A stretch of 64,000 nt of DNA from positions 248,001-312,000 of the forward strand of contig NZ_QPEX01000011.1 of the NCBI RefSeq assembly GCF_003335505.1. The letters run 5' to 3'. The number at the start of each line of letters is the position of its first letter. Positions within the stretch are counted from its first letter, which is position 1. This document shows, one piece after another, positions 45,336 to 53,872 of this stretch. The position numbers were made by a program, and so were the translations under genes. Below the pieces are notes generated by a model. It made no database searches. It was not told the origin of the DNA and worked only from the letters and a program-made list of their open reading frames with translations. This DNA is from Bremerella cremea (GTDB taxonomy: Bacteria; Planctomycetota; Planctomycetia; Pirellulales; Pirellulaceae).

Positions 45336-45779
45336 CTAACCTTTGTTCTTGATGACCATGACTTCCGCGATGGTCTTGGCAACTTTGGGATCGAGTTGCA
45401 GCTTATCGCGTAGTCGTTCCATAAATACCTTCTCGTCTTGCTCGACGACACCGTCGGCCAGCACAATATCGCACGCATTGGCAAAGGCCGCTTTGCGAAG
45501 TTCCTGAGGAAGCGTCTCCGTACAGGCATCGATCAACGCATCGACACCTTTCTTTTTCATAAAGCCGTGCAGTTTATTCAGGGTTTTGCCATATTGGCGG
45601 CCGTCGTAGCGTTGATAAAGTTTCATCCGAATCAAGCAGGTAACCAGGCCGCTGACTTCATCATCGGCGATATGTCCATCGCATCCGCTGGCACCCAATA
45701 GAATGCCTGCGAACGACTCCTGAGGCGTGAGCTTGGAGGAGCTTTCAAGTCCTCCGAACAGCGAGTCCAGTAGTCCCAT
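45336..45779 (-). CDS. TerB-like protein, copy 2
   Basis: This 147-residue protein is the upstream paralogue of the one at 44772. The shared pattern is PQESFAGILLGASGCDGHIADDEV near the N-terminus and FANACDIVLADGVVEQDEK near 107. The first 20 residues differ (MGLLDSLFGGLESSSK against MSLFDDVLDDSSFAPE). A perfect 11-base inverted repeat lies 95 bases upstream and might regulate both genes. No TerC, TerD or other ter genes are nearby. Confidence 0.82.
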   Translation of the reverse strand: MGLLDSLFGGLESSSKLTPQESFAGILLGASGCDGHIADDEVSGLVTCLIRMKLYQRYDGRQYGKTLNKLHGFMKKKGVDALIDACTETLPQELRKAAFANACDIVLADGVVEQDEKVFMERLRDKLQLDPKVAKTIAEVMVIKNKG

Positions 45780-46255
45780 CGTGTTGATTCCCTAGTAAAG
45801 GTTAGTTCTTTTGGATGGTGGTGATAGGTGTTCGTTGAGTAACGATTGTTCTTGGAGTGTTGGAACCGAAAAGTTGCCATGATTCATGGAAAAGTGACTC
45901 AAGTAATCATGGCAAACCGTTGGCAGAGGCTGCGATTGTTTCTATTAGGAGACGCGGCATAGCGATGACGGCCAGGCAGAGGATAAAGGAAGAGATATTT
46001 GTTGAGGTCTGCGATAGCAATTCAACAGGGGAGGGGGACGACTTACGAAAGCCCCAGAATGCGTGGCAAATTGGATGGAAGCCAGGCTTGAATTCCTCGC
46101 GTATGCATCAATAAGCAGCCGAGATTATGATGTTTCCGATTTGCCACGTCAAAGATTTTTCGGGCAATCGAACAAGAGAAAATCACACCAGCAGGGCAAA
46201 AGTCGACCACGAGATCGGACCTGCTTGGAATCAGCGGCAGCAACCCAAGAGTCCG
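45780..46255. other. Intergenic region with a perfect inverted repeat
   Basis: This 476-base gap lies between the ArsR-like gene's stop and the TerB-like copy 2 start, both on the minus strand. It holds the inverted repeat at 45874-45915 and no convincing gene. Small open frames lack recognisable domains or start signals. Confidence 0.5.
45874..45915. promoter_or_regulatory. Perfect 11-bp inverted repeat upstream of TerB-like copy 2
   Basis: TTGCCATGATT (45874-45884) and AATCATGGCAA (45905-45915) are exact reverse complements, separated by 20 bases. There is no T run, so a terminator is unlikely. The spacing from one arm centre to the other is 31 bases, three helical turns, consistent with a dimeric operator. 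The binding protein is unknown; the nearby ArsR-like regulator is a candidate. Confidence 0.6.
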
Positions 46256-46579
46256 TCACGTGCGCTCTAAATCGAACGAGCAACAGCCAAAGTCGATTCG
46301 CCGTGTCGAGTTTGGCGTCGCTTCTTTTCCGCAGGCGACGACGTCGGGATGAAGTTGGTAGATCACAAATCGCCCTTGTTTCTGGCTCTGAACGACTTCC
46401 GCATGCCGTAAAACGCCCAGATGATGCGAGATTTTGACGATTTCTTCCCCCAAGGTCTCCGAAAGCTCACTGACGTTCATTGCCCCTTGGAATAGCTGCT
46501 CCACGATCCGCAGTCGATCGGGATCGGCCAGGGCTTTCAATCGCGTGGCACACAGTTCGTATTCGACTCTTTTCTTCAT
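46256..46579 (-). CDS. ArsR-type winged-helix regulator
   Basis: The start at 46579 (MKKRVEYELCATRLKALADPDRLRIV) gives 107 residues. It has the usual ArsR layout: RLKALADPDRLRIVEQL, then the recognition helix area MNVSELSETLGEEIVKISHHLGVL, then the wing QSQKQGRFVIYQL. The metal-sensing ELCVCDL motif of classic ArsR is absent, and instead a CC pair (FGCCSF) lies near the C-terminus. It probably represses a nearby promoter. Its target is not certain; it is divergent from the DUF2254 gene. Confidence 0.88.
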   Translation of the reverse strand: MKKRVEYELCATRLKALADPDRLRIVEQLFQGAMNVSELSETLGEEIVKISHHLGVLRHAEVVQSQKQGRFVIYQLHPDVVACGKEATPNSTRRIDFGCCSFDLERT

Positions 46580-46828
46580 CAGGCGACCACGATTTTTGGG
46601 CGGAGATCGTCGGCGATTGGCCTGTCGAAATGATTCGCGAGGAGCCGACGACGATGGACCCAATTGTAAGCGTAATTGCTTCCATTCACCAGATGAAAGG
46701 AGGCTTTCCCCAGAGAGGCCCACTAAGCGGCCATTCGTCTTGGCGAGCATAAGGTGTATGATCGAAGCTCTCCACCTGGTGGGCAAATCGCCTGCTACCG
46801 AACACATTTCGATGAAGTGGCAACGTTG

Positions 46829-48265
46829 ATGATTGCAAATGGGAAGTGGCTGAACGTGTGGGACCGGATTCGAGCCAGCTTATGGTTTGTGCCCATCCTG
46901 TGCACCTTGGGCGGTATCATGTCGGCCGTAGTGATGCTCACGCTTGACTACAACTGGAAGGAGAAGTGGACGCTTCCTTTTTGGCTGGAAACGACCACCG
47001 ATGGGGCGCAGACGATTCTCTCGACCATCTCTGGCGGCATGATTACGGTGGTTGGTGTGGTGCTGTCCATGACCATGGTGACCCTCTCGATCACTTCTTC
47101 GCAGTTTGGTTCACGCGTGCTACGAAGCCGGATTCGCGATCGCACCACGCAGTGGACCATCGGTGCGTTTCTCGGCACAACCGTCTATAGCTTGGTTGTG
47201 CTGAAGATGGTACGCAAGATTGGCGAAGATGACTTCTTGATCCCACATCTCTCGGTCATGGCGGCCATTCTCTTTGCGATTGCTAGTTTGGTGATTTTGC
47301 TTTACTTCATCCACCATATCACGATGATCGCCCAGGCCCCTGAGATTGTGGCTAGTTTGGCACACGATTTGAATCACTCGATCGAAACCATCTTTCCCGA
47401 AAAGATCGGCGACCCACCACCTCAAGAGATGCCTTCTGACCAGAAGTTCACGGACGAGCAACGCAAAGCGATTCAGGACGGCGTGCAGATCCTTTCGAGT
47501 TCGGAAGGGTATATCCAAATGATTGAGGCAGACGAACTCTTGGGGCTGGCGAACAAATACAACCTGATCATCGAGCTGCCGAAACGACCTGGCGACTTTA
47601 TCGCACGTGATGAGACAATTGCGATGGTCGCTGGCCTATCCAAGGAGGAGGAAGAGAAGCTGTGCAAAGCGATCAACGACTCCTTCTATCTCGGCAACAG
47701 TCGTTCTCCGCGACAAGACGTCAACTGCTCGGTGCATGAATTAGCCCAAATGGCCGTGCGCGCGTTAAGCCCTGGAATTAACGATCCTTATACGGCGGTG
47801 AATTGTATCGATCGTTTATCGGCGGCATTGGGGCAGTTGGCCCGTCGTCGGATGCCTGATGAAAATCGGTTTGATGCGGAAGGAAACTTGCGGTTGGTGG
47901 TCGATCGGCAGAGTTTCTCTGGGGTTATGCACGCTGCCTTCGATCAGATTCGCTGTTGTTCCACCACCAGTGCGGCCGTATCCCAGCGATTGTTCGAGGG
48001 CTATTTGCGGATTGCGGAAAGTGTCAGCGATGCGGATCAAGCGACCAATGTCTTGCACCAGGCCCGACTAACGCTCGAGGGCGTTGCCGAAGAGAAGCAT
48101 CATCCGGCTGACTTGCTGATGATGCAGGAGAAGTATAGCCGCTTGCAGGAGAAGCTCGCGCCGTTCGGAATCCCGGCAGAACCGCAAAAAAAAGAAGAGC
48201 CAGACGACCCAGGCACGGAGGAGAGTCGCGAGGAAGGAGAGGCCAGTGGCGAGGTGATTGGCTAG
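46829..48265 (+). CDS. DUF2254 integral membrane protein
   Basis: ATG 46829 gives 478 residues starting MIANGKWLNVWDRIRASLWFVP; a longer upstream start at 46754 lacks support. About four membrane helices lie in the first 190 residues, including FVPILCTLGGIMSAVVMLTL and MITVVGVVLSMTMVTLSI in part, followed by a soluble region of 290 residues with the conserved ALSPGINDPYTAVNCIDRL. This is the DUF2254 family, predicted membrane proteins of unknown function. The C-terminal tail is charged (EEPDDPGTEESREE). The neighbours do not define its role. Confidence 0.87.
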   Translation: MIANGKWLNVWDRIRASLWFVPILCTLGGIMSAVVMLTLDYNWKEKWTLPFWLETTTDGAQTILSTISGGMITVVGVVLSMTMVTLSITSSQFGSRVLRSRIRDRTTQWTIGAFLGTTVYSLVVLKMVRKIGEDDFLIPHLSVMAAILFAIASLVILLYFIHHITMIAQAPEIVASLAHDLNHSIETIFPEKIGDPPPQEMPSDQKFTDEQRKAIQDGVQILSSSEGYIQMIEADELLGLANKYNLIIELPKRPGDFIARDETIAMVAGLSKEEEEKLCKAINDSFYLGNSRSPRQDVNCSVHELAQMAVRALSPGINDPYTAVNCIDRLSAALGQLARRRMPDENRFDAEGNLRLVVDRQSFSGVMHAAFDQIRCCSTTSAAVSQRLFEGYLRIAESVSDADQATNVLHQARLTLEGVAEEKHHPADLLMMQEKYSRLQEKLAPFGIPAEPQKKEEPDDPGTEESREEGEASGEVIG

Positions 48266-48397
48266 ACAGATTCAAGGAAAAATAGACCTCGCTAGAAAAT
48301 CTTACCCCTCACGCCGCTTTTTTTCGCCATAACTATTGAGCGAAAGTCATACCCAAGGGGATGTCTCGGAAGGATAACTCTTGTTGCGGAAGAACCG

Positions 48398-49159
48398 ATG
48401 ATCGAATTGCAAGAGATCAGCAAATCGTGGGATGGTGGGCAAAGTTACGCTGTGAAGGATATTTCACTGCAAGTCCCAACCGGCCAAGTGCTGGCGCTGT
48501 TGGGCGGCAGTGGCAGTGGTAAAAGCACCACCGTGAAGATGATCAACCGCCTGATCGAGCCAACCTCTGGTCGCATTTTGGTTGATGGCGAGGATATTAC
48601 CCAGCAAGATCCGGTCTTGCTGCGGCGTCGGATTGGTTATGTCTTTCAAAGCATTGGCCTGTTGCCGCATCTTACCGTGACCGATAACGTAACCTTGCTG
48701 CTCAAGTTGCAAGGCGTACCGACCGCCGAGCGAAACGCGATCGCCAATCGTCTGCTCGATATGGTCGATTTGCCTTCAGCAACCTACGCCCAACGGAAAC
48801 CGAGTGAACTCTCGGGCGGGCAGCGACAGCGAGTAGGTTTTGCCCGCGCCTTGGCTGCCGAGCCCAAAGTCATGCTGTTGGACGAACCATTCGGAGCCCT
48901 CGACCCGGTAACCCGTGATACGCTGCAAATCGAATTCAAGAAGATTCAAGAGACGCTCGGCCTCACGGCGGTGATTGTCACGCATGACATGGCCGAGGCA
49001 TTGCTGTTGGCGGACGTGATTGCGGTGATGAATCAAGGGGAAGTCTTGCGAATCGGGACCCCGCGCGAACTACTGCAAGATCCTGGCGATGACTACGTTG
49101 CCAAGCTTTTGGAAACACCCCGACGTCACGGCGAGTTAGTCCGCGAATTGAGTGCTTAG
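48398..49159 (+). CDS. ABC transporter ATPase, osmoprotectant (OpuCA/ProV) type
   Basis: This 253-residue ATPase has Walker A GGSGSGKST near residue 36, the Q-loop QSIGLLPHLT, the signature LSGGQRQR near 139, Walker B VMLLDEP, and the H-switch VTHDMAEALLL. The sequence resembles glycine betaine/carnitine/choline importers (OpuCA-like), but it lacks the C-terminal CBS domains of OpuCA, being shorter. It energises the permease encoded 91 bases downstream. Substrate is inferred from the partner. Confidence 0.9.
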   Translation: MIELQEISKSWDGGQSYAVKDISLQVPTGQVLALLGGSGSGKSTTVKMINRLIEPTSGRILVDGEDITQQDPVLLRRRIGYVFQSIGLLPHLTVTDNVTLLLKLQGVPTAERNAIANRLLDMVDLPSATYAQRKPSELSGGQRQRVGFARALAAEPKVMLLDEPFGALDPVTRDTLQIEFKKIQETLGLTAVIVTHDMAEALLLADVIAVMNQGEVLRIGTPRELLQDPGDDYVAKLLETPRRHGELVRELSA

Positions 49160-49250
49160 CCCTTTCCTGGTTTCTCTTTGACAGGCTACCGGTCACCCCC
49201 TACCAAGTTTTCCCCAATCCTCTTGGGGCAATGAAAAGTGAGCTGCCGAT

Positions 49251-50813
49251 ATGTTTGACTCCGATTTTTGGGCTCGTCTGCCGCATCAGCTAAGCTTTCT
49301 GCCAGATCGTTTATGGGGGCACGTCTTCCTGTCGTTTTCGTCCATTCTGGCGGGCGTCCTGATCAGCATTCCGCTAGGGATCTACTGTTCGCGACGACCG
49401 AAGTTCGAGAAGGTAGCGGTCACCATCGCCAACATCATCCAGACGATTCCTGGCATGGCGTTGTTAGCGATCATGGTCTTTGCTCTTAACCGAACCGGCA
49501 TGCTGCCGGCCTGGATTGCGTTGGTGCTGTACAGTATTTTGCCGATCTTGCGAAACACAATTGCTGGGATGAAGTCGGTAGATGCTGGCTGCTTGGAAGC
49601 CGCAGATGGGATTGGTCTGAACCGGTGGCAACGGCTGCGGATCGTTGAACTTCCTTTGGCTGCCCCGACGATCTTGGCAGGCATACGCACGGCGTCGGCC
49701 TGGGTTGTGGGGGCTGCGACGCTGGCTTATCCGGTGGGAGCCACTAGCTTGGGCGACTATATCTTCGCTGGGCTCCAAACAAGCAACCCGGCGGCTTTGA
49801 TGGTGGGGTGTGTTTTCTCGGCTGGGTTAGCGTTGCTCTTAGATATGATCTTAGGCGGGCTCGAAAAAGCGTCGCAGAAACGCAGCCTCGCGTGGGCTTT
49901 GGGATCGCTGGGGTGCTTGGTGCTAGTCGCCGTGAGCCCGTTGTTGATGAAAGTTATGCAGCAACAACAAACGCGTTCCCTGACCGGCGAGGCCATCGCT
50001 TCAACCGACTTCGTGCAAGAGCAGCCCTACGTCATCGGCGGCAAGGCGTTCACCGAACAATACATCCTGATCGATTACCTGCGTGGTGTTTTGGCTGAAG
50101 AGAATCGCGAGACGGAGGCCAAAGCTGGGCTTGGTTCAACGATCGTCTTAGACTCGCTGAAACGAGGCGAAATTGATTGCTATGTTGACTACACCGGCAC
50201 CTTGTGGGCGAACGCGATGGAGCGGAAAGACAATGTCTCGACCGCAGAAATGATGATCGATATCGGCACCTATCTGAAAGAAGAAAGTGGCGTGCTGGCT
50301 TTGGGGCCCCTTGGTTTCCGGAACGACTATGTCTTCGCTATGCGGAAGGGACAAGCCGAGGAGCTTGGAATCGAATCGATTGACGATTTGGTCCAGCATG
50401 CCGACAAGTTGACGGCTGCCTGCGAGATCGAGTTCTGGTCGAGACCGGAATGGGAAGCCGTGCAGTCGAAGTACGGTCTGCAGTTCGGCAAGATCAAGTC
50501 GATGGATGCGAATCTGATGTATGGAGCCCTAAGCCGAGGAGATGCCGACGTGATTGTGGCTTACCGCACCGATGGTCGTTTGGCCTCCGGCGAGTTCGTG
50601 GAGTTGGAAGATCCACGCTTTGCTTTGCCCCCTTACGATGCCGTCCTGCTGGTCTCGCCGCGCCTAGCAAAAGACCGGGTGGCGACTGAAAAATTGCGAA
50701 ATTTGGTGAACACCATCTCGACCGAGAAGATGCGTAAAGCCAATAGCCAGATCGATATTAAGGGGAAGCCTGTTTCTGCGGCGGTTGAGGTTCTGACCGA
50801 TTCGGCCCTTTAG
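49251..50813 (+). CDS. ABC permease fused to osmoprotectant-binding domain
   Basis: This 520-residue protein is a fusion. The first 230 residues form a BPD-type permease with several helices (LAGVLISIPLGIYCSRRP, MALLAIMVFALNRTGMLPAW) and the EAA-type loop LEAADGIGLNRWQRLRIVELPLAAPTILAG in part. After a further membrane helix near residue 225 (SLGCLVLVAVSPLLM), the second half is an OpuAC-type periplasmic binding domain (VIGGKAFTEQYILIDYL...GEIDCYVDYTGTLWANA). The fused domain would face outside and capture a quaternary ammonium compound such as glycine betaine or choline. Such fusions occur in OpuB/OpuC-like systems. Confidence 0.9.
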   Translation: MFDSDFWARLPHQLSFLPDRLWGHVFLSFSSILAGVLISIPLGIYCSRRPKFEKVAVTIANIIQTIPGMALLAIMVFALNRTGMLPAWIALVLYSILPILRNTIAGMKSVDAGCLEAADGIGLNRWQRLRIVELPLAAPTILAGIRTASAWVVGAATLAYPVGATSLGDYIFAGLQTSNPAALMVGCVFSAGLALLLDMILGGLEKASQKRSLAWALGSLGCLVLVAVSPLLMKVMQQQQTRSLTGEAIASTDFVQEQPYVIGGKAFTEQYILIDYLRGVLAEENRETEAKAGLGSTIVLDSLKRGEIDCYVDYTGTLWANAMERKDNVSTAEMMIDIGTYLKEESGVLALGPLGFRNDYVFAMRKGQAEELGIESIDDLVQHADKLTAACEIEFWSRPEWEAVQSKYGLQFGKIKSMDANLMYGALSRGDADVIVAYRTDGRLASGEFVELEDPRFALPPYDAVLLVSPRLAKDRVATEKLRNLVNTISTEKMRKANSQIDIKGKPVSAAVEVLTDSAL

Positions 50814-50936
50814 GCTGGTATCGGTCGAGGGGATCTCAAGGCACAATAGGCTCTTTGGAAGAGGGATTCGCCACACAGCTAGCGGAAGGGCAGGTCGGCT
50901 CGGTGGCAAATTCCTCTTCAGCCTCTCCATTCTCCA

Positions 50937-51743
50937 TTGAGAAGAGCCGAATTGCCTTATTCTGATGCGGTCGATTGTTATGACTATCCCCAGTACTGGG
51001 ATCTCTCGTTCCGGGATGAAACGCCCATGGAATGCGATTTCTTTGAGGCGGCTTTTAAGCAGTTTGGGGAAGGTGAGTTTCACCGCGTGCTGGACATCGG
51101 CTGTGGAGGCGGGCGAAATGTTGTCGAGATGGCGGCGCGTGGGTTCGACGTGCTGGGGCTCGATAACAACGAGAAGTCGCTGAAGTATCTGGCCAAGCGG
51201 CTGAAGCGACGTGAACTCGAGGCCGAGATTCTGACCGCTGACATGGCCAACTTCGAGCTCGAAGAAACAATCGACGCTGCTCTCTGTACGTTCAACACGT
51301 TCCGTCACTTGGTCAGCGAGAACGACGCGCTAAGCCACTTACGCAGCGTAGCCAATGCTCTTCGCCCGGGTGGGCTGTATATTCTGGGCTTCCATATCAT
51401 CCCGCTCGATGCCGACCCTGAGTGTCACGAACGATGGACCGCGAAGCATGGCCAGACAAAGGTGACCACCACGCTGAAGGTCGTCCGCTTCAGCCGAGCC
51501 GAACGCCGCGAGGTGTTGCGGTTCAATCTGCATGTGAAAAAAGGGGACGAGGTGCTTCGGTTGAAAACCGAGTATCCCTATCGGCTGTACACCGGCGACG
51601 AATTTCGCAAACTTTTGAGCAAGGTCCCAGAGCTAGAGATCCGCGAGGTCTACGACTTCTGGTACGAGATCGACTATCCCGTCCCCTTCGACCACGAACT
51701 AAGCGACGCGGTCTTCGTCCTGCAGAAGAAAGCCGACGCCTAA
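50937..51743 (+). CDS. Class I SAM-dependent methyltransferase
   Basis: This protein has up to 268 residues. The start is uncertain: TTG 50937 or TTG 50952 (MPYSDAVDCYDYPQYWDLSF) are both possible, with the second preceded by GAGAAGAG. Motif I of the SAM site is VLDIGCGGGRNVVEMA near residue 50, and VLGLDNNEKSL carries the acidic residue that contacts the ribose. LRPGGLYILGF follows. The substrate is unknown. It lies after the ABC transporter on the same strand with a 123-base gap. Confidence 0.85.
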   Translation: MRRAELPYSDAVDCYDYPQYWDLSFRDETPMECDFFEAAFKQFGEGEFHRVLDIGCGGGRNVVEMAARGFDVLGLDNNEKSLKYLAKRLKRRELEAEILTADMANFELEETIDAALCTFNTFRHLVSENDALSHLRSVANALRPGGLYILGFHIIPLDADPECHERWTAKHGQTKVTTTLKVVRFSRAERREVLRFNLHVKKGDEVLRLKTEYPYRLYTGDEFRKLLSKVPELEIREVYDFWYEIDYPVPFDHELSDAVFVLQKKADA

Positions 51744-51797
51744 CCGCTTTCCAGTTCGAGGCTTCTCGATCTCCTAAGCCCTGCAGGGCAAAATGAA

Positions 51798-51828
51798 ACA
51801 GCCGCCGAGAAGAATCGCGGCGGCTCTT
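51798..51828. terminator. Hairpin between methyltransferase and prenyltransferase-like gene
   Basis: AGCCGCCG (51800-51807) and CGGCGGCT (51818-51825) form a GC-rich stem of eight base pairs with a ten-base loop. T residues follow on both strands but are not a clean run. It sits between convergent stops. Confidence 0.65.
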
Positions 51829-51853
51829 GGGTTGGACGTTTGGGAAAGGCGAT

Positions 51854-52978
51854 TTACTTGTCGTCTTTGTTCAGGTGAGCCAGAGCCAGCAGGGTATAGC
51901 CGGTCACTAGGTTCGGGTCCCCTTCCATCCAGCGTTCAGCCTCGTTGACCCAACTGCCGTTCTCTTTCTGCAGGCTGATCAACTGATCGGTGAACTCGGC
52001 ACGCCAGTCGTGCTGCTTGCCGTCAGCGGTAACGAATTTGTCTTCACCGTAGGCATCTAAGGCCTTGGCGACGGTTTGGTAGTAATAGTACAGACCCGTT
52101 TCACCCATGCCCGGGTTTTGCTTGGTGTCGTAGTTCTTGGCCAACCAGGCAACGGCTGCTTTGACGCGCTCGTCATCTTTGTCGACGCCAGCGTAGATCA
52201 TGCTTTTCAGCCCGGCATAGGTCATCGAGCCGTAGCTACGCAGTCCACCGTTCTCGGTCGTGCCGGCTTGGCTGCTTCCGCCAGCGGCGATGGTGTAATA
52301 AAAACCGCCATCCGGGTTCTTCGGGGCGAACTCGAACTGGTTGTGGGGCGATTCCAAGTTTTGGCAGCGGCTCACAAAGATCAGGGCCTTTTGCATGGCC
52401 GGGTCATCCGCAGCGGTGCCACTGGCTTTCAAGGCTTCCATTAGGAAGGTGGTGTTCGACATATCTGGTCGCGAGTGACTACCATAGCCGGCGCCACCGT
52501 AAGCCGGATCATCTTCGCTCTTGCCTTCCTTCTCGTCCCACTGCAGCCCTTTCAGGAATGCGTTGGCATTGGCGATGAGCTGGTCGTATTGACCATCTTT
52601 ATTGGCGGCACTGAAGGCCAGCAGCGACAAGCAGGTTTCGTAGTTGCGGTGACGTGTGCCGGCGACATAAATCCCACCGTCGGGCTTCACGTGCTTTTCC
52701 ATCGCCGCCAATGCCTTCTTCACGGCACGGTCGAGCGGGGTGCGGCCATGTTCCAAAAGGCCCAGAGTACAAATCGCCGTCACACCAATTCCGGTGTTAC
52801 TGCTAAACGTACCATCGGAGGCTTGCCCTTGGTTGGTCAGGTAATTGACGGCTTTCTCGACCGATTTTTCATAGGCGGAATTGTCGGCGGCACGAAGAGC
52901 GACCGGCGAGATCAATAGCGAAGCGGTCAGCATCGCCGCGAAAACGGGACGCCAGCGGTTAGCGAGCAACAGAGTCAT
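51854..52978 (-). CDS. Exported prenyltransferase/squalene-oxidase-fold protein
   Basis: The start at 52978 follows AGAGG and gives 374 residues with a signal peptide (VFAAMLTASLLISPVALRAAD). The body is an alpha-alpha barrel of repeats (VEKAVNYLTNQGQASDGTFSS, KALAAMEKHVKPDGGIYVAG, LISLQKENGSWVN) typical of the terpenoid cyclase/prenyltransferase superfamily. The catalytic DxDD of cyclases is absent, so it is probably a non-catalytic or different-function member. It is common in planctomycete genomes. No neighbour explains its role. Confidence 0.86.
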   Translation of the reverse strand: MTLLLANRWRPVFAAMLTASLLISPVALRAADNSAYEKSVEKAVNYLTNQGQASDGTFSSNTGIGVTAICTLGLLEHGRTPLDRAVKKALAAMEKHVKPDGGIYVAGTRHRNYETCLSLLAFSAANKDGQYDQLIANANAFLKGLQWDEKEGKSEDDPAYGGAGYGSHSRPDMSNTTFLMEALKASGTAADDPAMQKALIFVSRCQNLESPHNQFEFAPKNPDGGFYYTIAAGGSSQAGTTENGGLRSYGSMTYAGLKSMIYAGVDKDDERVKAAVAWLAKNYDTKQNPGMGETGLYYYYQTVAKALDAYGEDKFVTADGKQHDWRAEFTDQLISLQKENGSWVNEAERWMEGDPNLVTGYTLLALAHLNKDDK

Positions 52979-53341
52979 AGATGAAACCTCTTTTTTCCTA
53001 AGTGTTTCCAAATCAACGCGGATGACGAAGCCAGGCGTCATCGGGCGGATTGCTAGGTGCTCGTCGCTGCTATTCAGCAGAGGCGGATTTACCGCGCTGG
53101 ATCATGCGGAGCAGCGTTGATCCAAAGCTTGGCACCGTTGCGAAGCCCAGGACGAACCTTATTGTTCGCCATGAAACCAAGCACTGGACCCGATATTGTA
53201 GAGCGCCAAATTGAATCGGGCCAACCAGACCGCCTGAGAATCCAGGCGTCCGGCGTGTAGAAAAACCGTAATAAAAGCAGGCCCGCTGATGGCTAAACCA
53301 CTTTAGACAAAGAAGTTACCACCACAGCGATGAAGGCCAGC
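52979..53341. other. Intergenic region before the orphan groES
   Basis: This 363-base gap between two minus-strand genes has no convincing gene. It contains a small GC hairpin, CGCCTG-agaatc-CAGGCG (53231-53248), without a T run. No groEL is present. Confidence 0.5.
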
Positions 53342-53629
53342 CTACTTGCGGATGGCCAGGATGTCTCCTTCGGCCATGATCAGCAACTCTTCTCCTTCGA
53401 CCTTAATCTCGGTGCCAGCCCACCCGCTGAAGAAGACCTGATCCCCTTCTTTCACCGATAAGGGGGCCTTGGTGCCATCCTTCAAGACATGACCATCGCC
53501 GACGCTGAGAACGCGGCCTTGTTTCATTTTCTCTTGAGCACTGCCAGGCAAGACGATGCCGCCGGCTGTGGTTTCTTCCGATTCCATCCGCCGCACGACC
53601 ACATTGGCTCCCAGGGGAACAACTTTCAT
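53342..53629 (-). CDS. groES: GroES co-chaperonin, without adjacent groEL
   Basis: The start at 53629 (MKVVPLGANVVVRRMESEETTAGGIVLPG) gives 95 residues, a standard GroES length. The mobile loop ETTAGGIVLPGSAQEK and the conserved GRVLSVGDG and KEGDQVFFSGWAGTEI are visible. GroES caps the GroEL folding chamber. Unusually, no groEL is encoded next to it. No CIRCE operator (TTAGCACTC-N9-GAGTGCTAA) is seen upstream, so HrcA control is not supported. Planctomycetes often have multiple chaperonin copies, so this may be an accessory one. Confidence 0.93.
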   Translation of the reverse strand: MKVVPLGANVVVRRMESEETTAGGIVLPGSAQEKMKQGRVLSVGDGHVLKDGTKAPLSVKEGDQVFFSGWAGTEIKVEGEELLIMAEGDILAIRK

Positions 53630-53872
53630 TACTTGCTTCTGCTCCAGAGACGAACAATCAAGGGTTAAACGGAATAACACGTTTTCTGAAGATTGATTCT
53701 GACATCCCAGCGCCTCCCTTTCAAGAACTGACGAATTACAGAATGTGAATGGATGGCCCGTTAAGGGGGAGGAACGTTTGGTTTAGGGGGAAGTGGTAAA
53801 AGATAGTGCTAGCGTTAAAGGAGCGTCAAACGGAATAATTGGCCCATTGCCCCTATTTGGGGTGGTTTTGTC

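Noticed and set aside
44772..45779. Calling the TerB-like pair a tellurite-resistance operon.
   Set aside because: TerB-like domains occur in many contexts and TerC, TerD and TerZ genes are absent.
50937..50952. Choosing a single start for the methyltransferase.
   Set aside because: Two TTG codons are possible and Shine-Dalgarno signals are weak, so the start is left uncertain.
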